NCBI GenBank assembly: GCA_020726505.1
Contig: JAHLEZ010000010.1
Coordinates: 2,046,001-2,110,000, forward strand
Direction of reading: 5' to 3'
DNA: 64,000 nt
Origin: Leptodontidium sp. MPI-SDFR-AT-0119
Taxonomy: Eukaryota; Ascomycota; Leotiomycetes; Helotiales; Leptodontidiaceae
A model generated the notes under the pieces. That model was not told where the DNA came from, did no database searches, and saw nothing but the letters and a program-made list of their open reading frames with translations. A program made the translations under genes and the position numbers. This document shows positions 61,233-64,000 of this stretch, piece by piece. Position 1 is the first letter of the stretch, and the number at the start of each line of letters is the position of its first letter.

Positions 61233-62939
61233 TCATACCCAGTTCATAAATCCTTCACCATTCATCTGCCCCTGCTGTCCTTGCTTGGAACTCTCTGCCA
61301 AGTTTTCGATTCGTAGGAGCTTGGTTTGCAGGGCGCGTTCCCTCTCCTGTATTTCCTCGAGCTTGAAATCTACCATGCTTACGCTTGGGCTCCGACCCTG
61401 TCTGCACAGCCCCAGTCGGGAAGGAAGAGAGCGCGATCCTGCTTGATGACGGGGTGGTTGAAGTTTGAGTAGGTTTCCGTGGAGAGCGGTCTTCAGACGA
61501 TCGAGTTGGTGCGAGATGACTTGGAGGTGGAGTAGTGTCTCGATGATAGCACCGAATGGGACGACGAACGAGCCGATTGAAAGTGCGGAGGTAAGTGTGT
61601 TAGCCGTGATGTCAAGATGCTCGAGTTCCAAGAGACGGGAGGACATCGTGTCGAGGGTTGTGTCGTAGGCTGAGAGGAGACGGACATGGCATTTCAGCAT
61701 GGTGTAGAAGGTCGAGGTAGTGAGGACTCTGTTGTCGGATGTACCTAACAGACTCGGATCTAGACTTGGGGAAGAACTATTCCGAGAGTGCGATGTTGAG
61801 AATAGCTTGGTGTTGAAGTAACCATTGTGTTCCATGGCGCTGGGCTGTTGGTACCATGGTGATGGTGAGGGAGAACGACTGGGGACGATAGCATCGAATG
61901 AGCGGCAGATGCAAGAGATGAGCTCGATGAATCGTTCGGCAGTGGATAGAAGGACGCCAAGTGCTTCAGACAGTTTTTGGCTTTCTGATGTAAATGAGTT
62001 CGATGCTGTGCTCATACGACGAGCTTGATGCATGATGCGTTCGGAGCAGGCGTCGATCTCTGATTGCAGCTTTGAGAGAGTTTGAGAATGAGTAGCGTCG
62101 TTTTGTAGGCTTAGGACTTGGTTGAGGTCTGGTGTGCTGTTCTCAGATGATGAGGTAGTGATTGCTGGAGTGATGGTAGGCATATCCATATCAGGGAAAG
62201 ATGAGATGCGGGCGGAAAGTTGTCCTTCTTGGATTGGAGGTGACATCGAGACATGGTTTGTGTAGATTCCAATGCCGTGTTGAGCATTCGATTTCCTCTT
62301 CTTGGGATTTGGCTCGGACATCTGAAGTGTTGGCATGTATGTTGCTGATGTAAATGTTAGCATGTCGCTGATCAAATGAAAGGAAATCGGCATACAGTCA
62401 GAGAAATCAGAAAGATCCATACTATCAAAATATGCCTGGTCTGTGATGCATTCCAACAGATCTGCATACTCCTCGGTCGACATTGGTTGACTGTATGGCT
62501 GGAGAGGAAGAGAAGAGGGAGAGATGGGTAAGGATGAGTTTGTTGTGAAAGTGTCCCAGCTTTCTCCGTTTCTTGGGATGCTTGTCTCCGGCAATGGTAT
62601 CGATTTCGAACTCGCTCCTCCTATCGACTCAGTACTGTTGGTTCGTAGAATCCTTGATCTCTTATCTCCATCCTCCGAACTACTTTCCGTCGTTGAACTT
62701 GTTGCATTTGATGTTGTCTTTCTCTCAGCTTGAGGCCGATTGTTTGAAGATTTTCTGGGTCGACCTGTTCGCTGTGCTGCACTGACATTGCAAAAGACTC
62801 CGGCTCGTTGACATCGAACACACGGCTCTCCGTCTTGTGGTCGAGTACATCGAAGTTTCTGATCATGGCATCGATCACAGGCGAATCTCTTGACTGGAGA
62901 TGCCTCTTCTGGCTGCGGTTGAGTTGGTGAGGGCCACAT
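61233..62939 (-). CDS. Zn2Cys6 transcription factor
   Basis: A single exon, 568 residues from ATG 62939 (a TTG four codons upstream is not used). The zinc cluster is Cys21, 24, 31, 40, 43 and 50 (spacing 2-6-8-2-6), with basic residues HDQKLR, followed by an AT-hook-like GRPRK. A Ser/Thr-rich linker comes next. A C-terminal helical region includes LLELEHLDITANTLTSALSI and a possible coiled coil (LEEIQERERALQTKLLRIE). The architecture is like AflR-type pathway regulators, but it lies 8.8 kb beyond the PKS-NRPS with no linking genes, so its target is unknown. Confidence 0.88.
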   Translation of the reverse strand: MWPSPTQPQPEEASPVKRFACDRCHDQKLRCTRPQDGEPCVRCQRAGVFCNVSAAQRTGRPRKSSNNRPQAERKTTSNATSSTTESSSEDGDKRSRILRTNSTESIGGASSKSIPLPETSIPRNGESWDTFTTNSSLPISPSSLPLQPYSQPMSTEEYADLLECITDQAYFDSMDLSDFSDCMPISFHLISDMLTFTSATYMPTLQMSEPNPKKRKSNAQHGIGIYTNHVSMSPPIQEGQLSARISSFPDMDMPTITPAITTSSSENSTPDLNQVLSLQNDATHSQTLSKLQSEIDACSERIMHQARRMSTASNSFTSESQKLSEALGVLLSTAERFIELISCICRSFDAIVPSRSPSPSPWYQQPSAMEHNGYFNTKLFSTSHSRNSSSPSLDPSLLGTSDNRVLTTSTFYTMLKCHVRLLSAYDTTLDTMSSRLLELEHLDITANTLTSALSIGSFVVPFGAIIETLLHLQVISHQLDRLKTALHGNLLKLQPPRHQAGSRSLPSRLGLCRQGRSPSVSMVDFKLEEIQERERALQTKLLRIENLAESSKQGQQGQMNGEGFMNWV

Positions 62940-64000
62940 ATTGAGGATCAAGTATATCGAGACAGGTAATATAAAATAATGAGAGGTGCTGGGGTCCGCC
63001 GACTTGGCCCGGAATGAATGACCGTGATATATGATCGTACAAAGAAAGTGAGATCCACGCCTGCATTCGAAAGGGGGTCGACCGGACTATGACGGGGACG
63101 TCTAATATAACAGTGGTAACCAGTGTCTTGGGATCACGGTGACCTTTGCAAGATATGTGCTTCACGTGGAGACTCCTACTCAAGTAATGACTGGGCACTA
63201 TCTCGTTGCTCAGCCTTCTAGTCAGCCGGCGGTAAGAATCTCGCCTGACGCATTCGGCTCCCCTTTTGGGAACAGTTCAGCCAATTCGGGAGGAATCAAC
63301 AAGCGTGTCTGTGGAGGAGGAGGATCAGGCACTTGGGCTAGTTGAACTGCCACGTTGGCGGGCAGCAGGCTGAAGAGCCATGGCTTAGATGACTAGGCCT
63401 GTAAGTCTTGGAGCCAATGAGTGCGAGGGAGCTGAATCGGGTAGTATCTGGAGATATTCCTGTGGTAGACTCACGTAATTAGCCACCGGTAGCGCGAGAC
63501 TTCAGATCCTAATTTATTCCCCTGACAGTGGTCAGCCACAGCCGTGGGACACTACAATTGGGATAGAGTCCGACTGGTCGAATTTAAGCTCCGATAGTTA
63601 AAAGCTTGCCCGCGCAAAGCGTCCCGTCTTGGGATTCTTGAAGATCGAAACCCCCCATTCAGAGTAGAGTGAGAGTGTGTTCCTGACCGAAGACGACACG
63701 GGAGCTTGTAAAGTAGCCTCGATTCCATTCGACAACCCGGGGATCTGAAATTGAAGGATGGAAGTTTGAGAACTAGATTACACACCACCAGATCAGACAA
63801 GCAATGAGGTACAGAATATGCAGTAGGTTGAGGCAGACATCGGATGGGCCTTGCTGAAGCTGCTGAATGGCCAGGATGATGACCCGTACAGCACTAGAAG
63901 TAGCACGATGCATGCCACTTTTGAGCACCCGCCGGCCAATTGCAGACTAGAATAATTCTCCAGCGATACGGGAAAGCCATAGTATAGTGACGGTTTGGGG
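62940..64000. other. Upstream region of the Zn2Cys6 gene
   Basis: No supported gene to the window edge. It should include the promoter of the minus-strand regulator. Confidence 0.45.

Overview
The window is nuclear DNA of a filamentous ascomycete. The genes are split by short introns, mostly 46-70 bp, with GT..AG ends and CTAAC/CTGAC-like branch sites. It encodes fungal Zn2Cys6 regulators, a class X hybrid histidine kinase, a NACHT/ankyrin STAND protein and a PKS-NRPS. A leotiomycete (Helotiales) fits the protein styles, but that placement is an inference and not proven here. I saw no tRNA, rRNA, CRISPR or intact transposon.

Layout. 0-3.2 kb: a decaying PHD-finger locus. 4.7-6.5 kb: an M20 carboxypeptidase with one frameshift. 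7.2-9.9 kb: a phytanoyl-CoA-dioxygenase-like enzyme converging on a Zn2Cys6 factor. 10.4-11.2 kb: a 1-Cys peroxiredoxin. 12.2-19.4 kb: a five-exon class X histidine kinase of about 2313 residues. 20-23.5 kb: two fossil genes. 23.8-28.3 kb: a seven-exon NACHT-ankyrin protein of about 1397 residues. 29-30.7 kb: a broken P450. 31-32 kb: a broken trypsin-fold gene. 33.2-34.7 kb: an intact O-fucosyltransferase-like gene. 35-38.6 kb: two more fossils. 40.2-52.4 kb: an intact six-exon PKS-NRPS of about 3973 residues (KS-AT-DH-MT-KR-ACP-C-A-T-R). 53.1-54.5 kb: two short fossils. 55.5-56.8 kb: a secreted pepsin-fold protein without the catalytic DTG. 61.2-62.9 kb: a second Zn2Cys6 factor.

Two things stand out. 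First, the PKS-NRPS is complete but stands alone. No trans-enoylreductase, intact P450 or transporter lies beside it, and both flanks hold dead genes. Second, several apparently empty stretches still hold reading frames that stay open across many codons and are cut by TAA, TAG or TGA. Nearly every stop is explained by one C-to-T change from CAA, CAG or CGA. This is what RIP or deamination would leave, and it sits next to large genes with no disruption at all.

Exon boundaries were worked out by hand from splice signals and frame. In the clean gene models the summed exon lengths are divisible by three. In the two frameshifted ones (M20 and P450) the remainder matches the proposed lesion.
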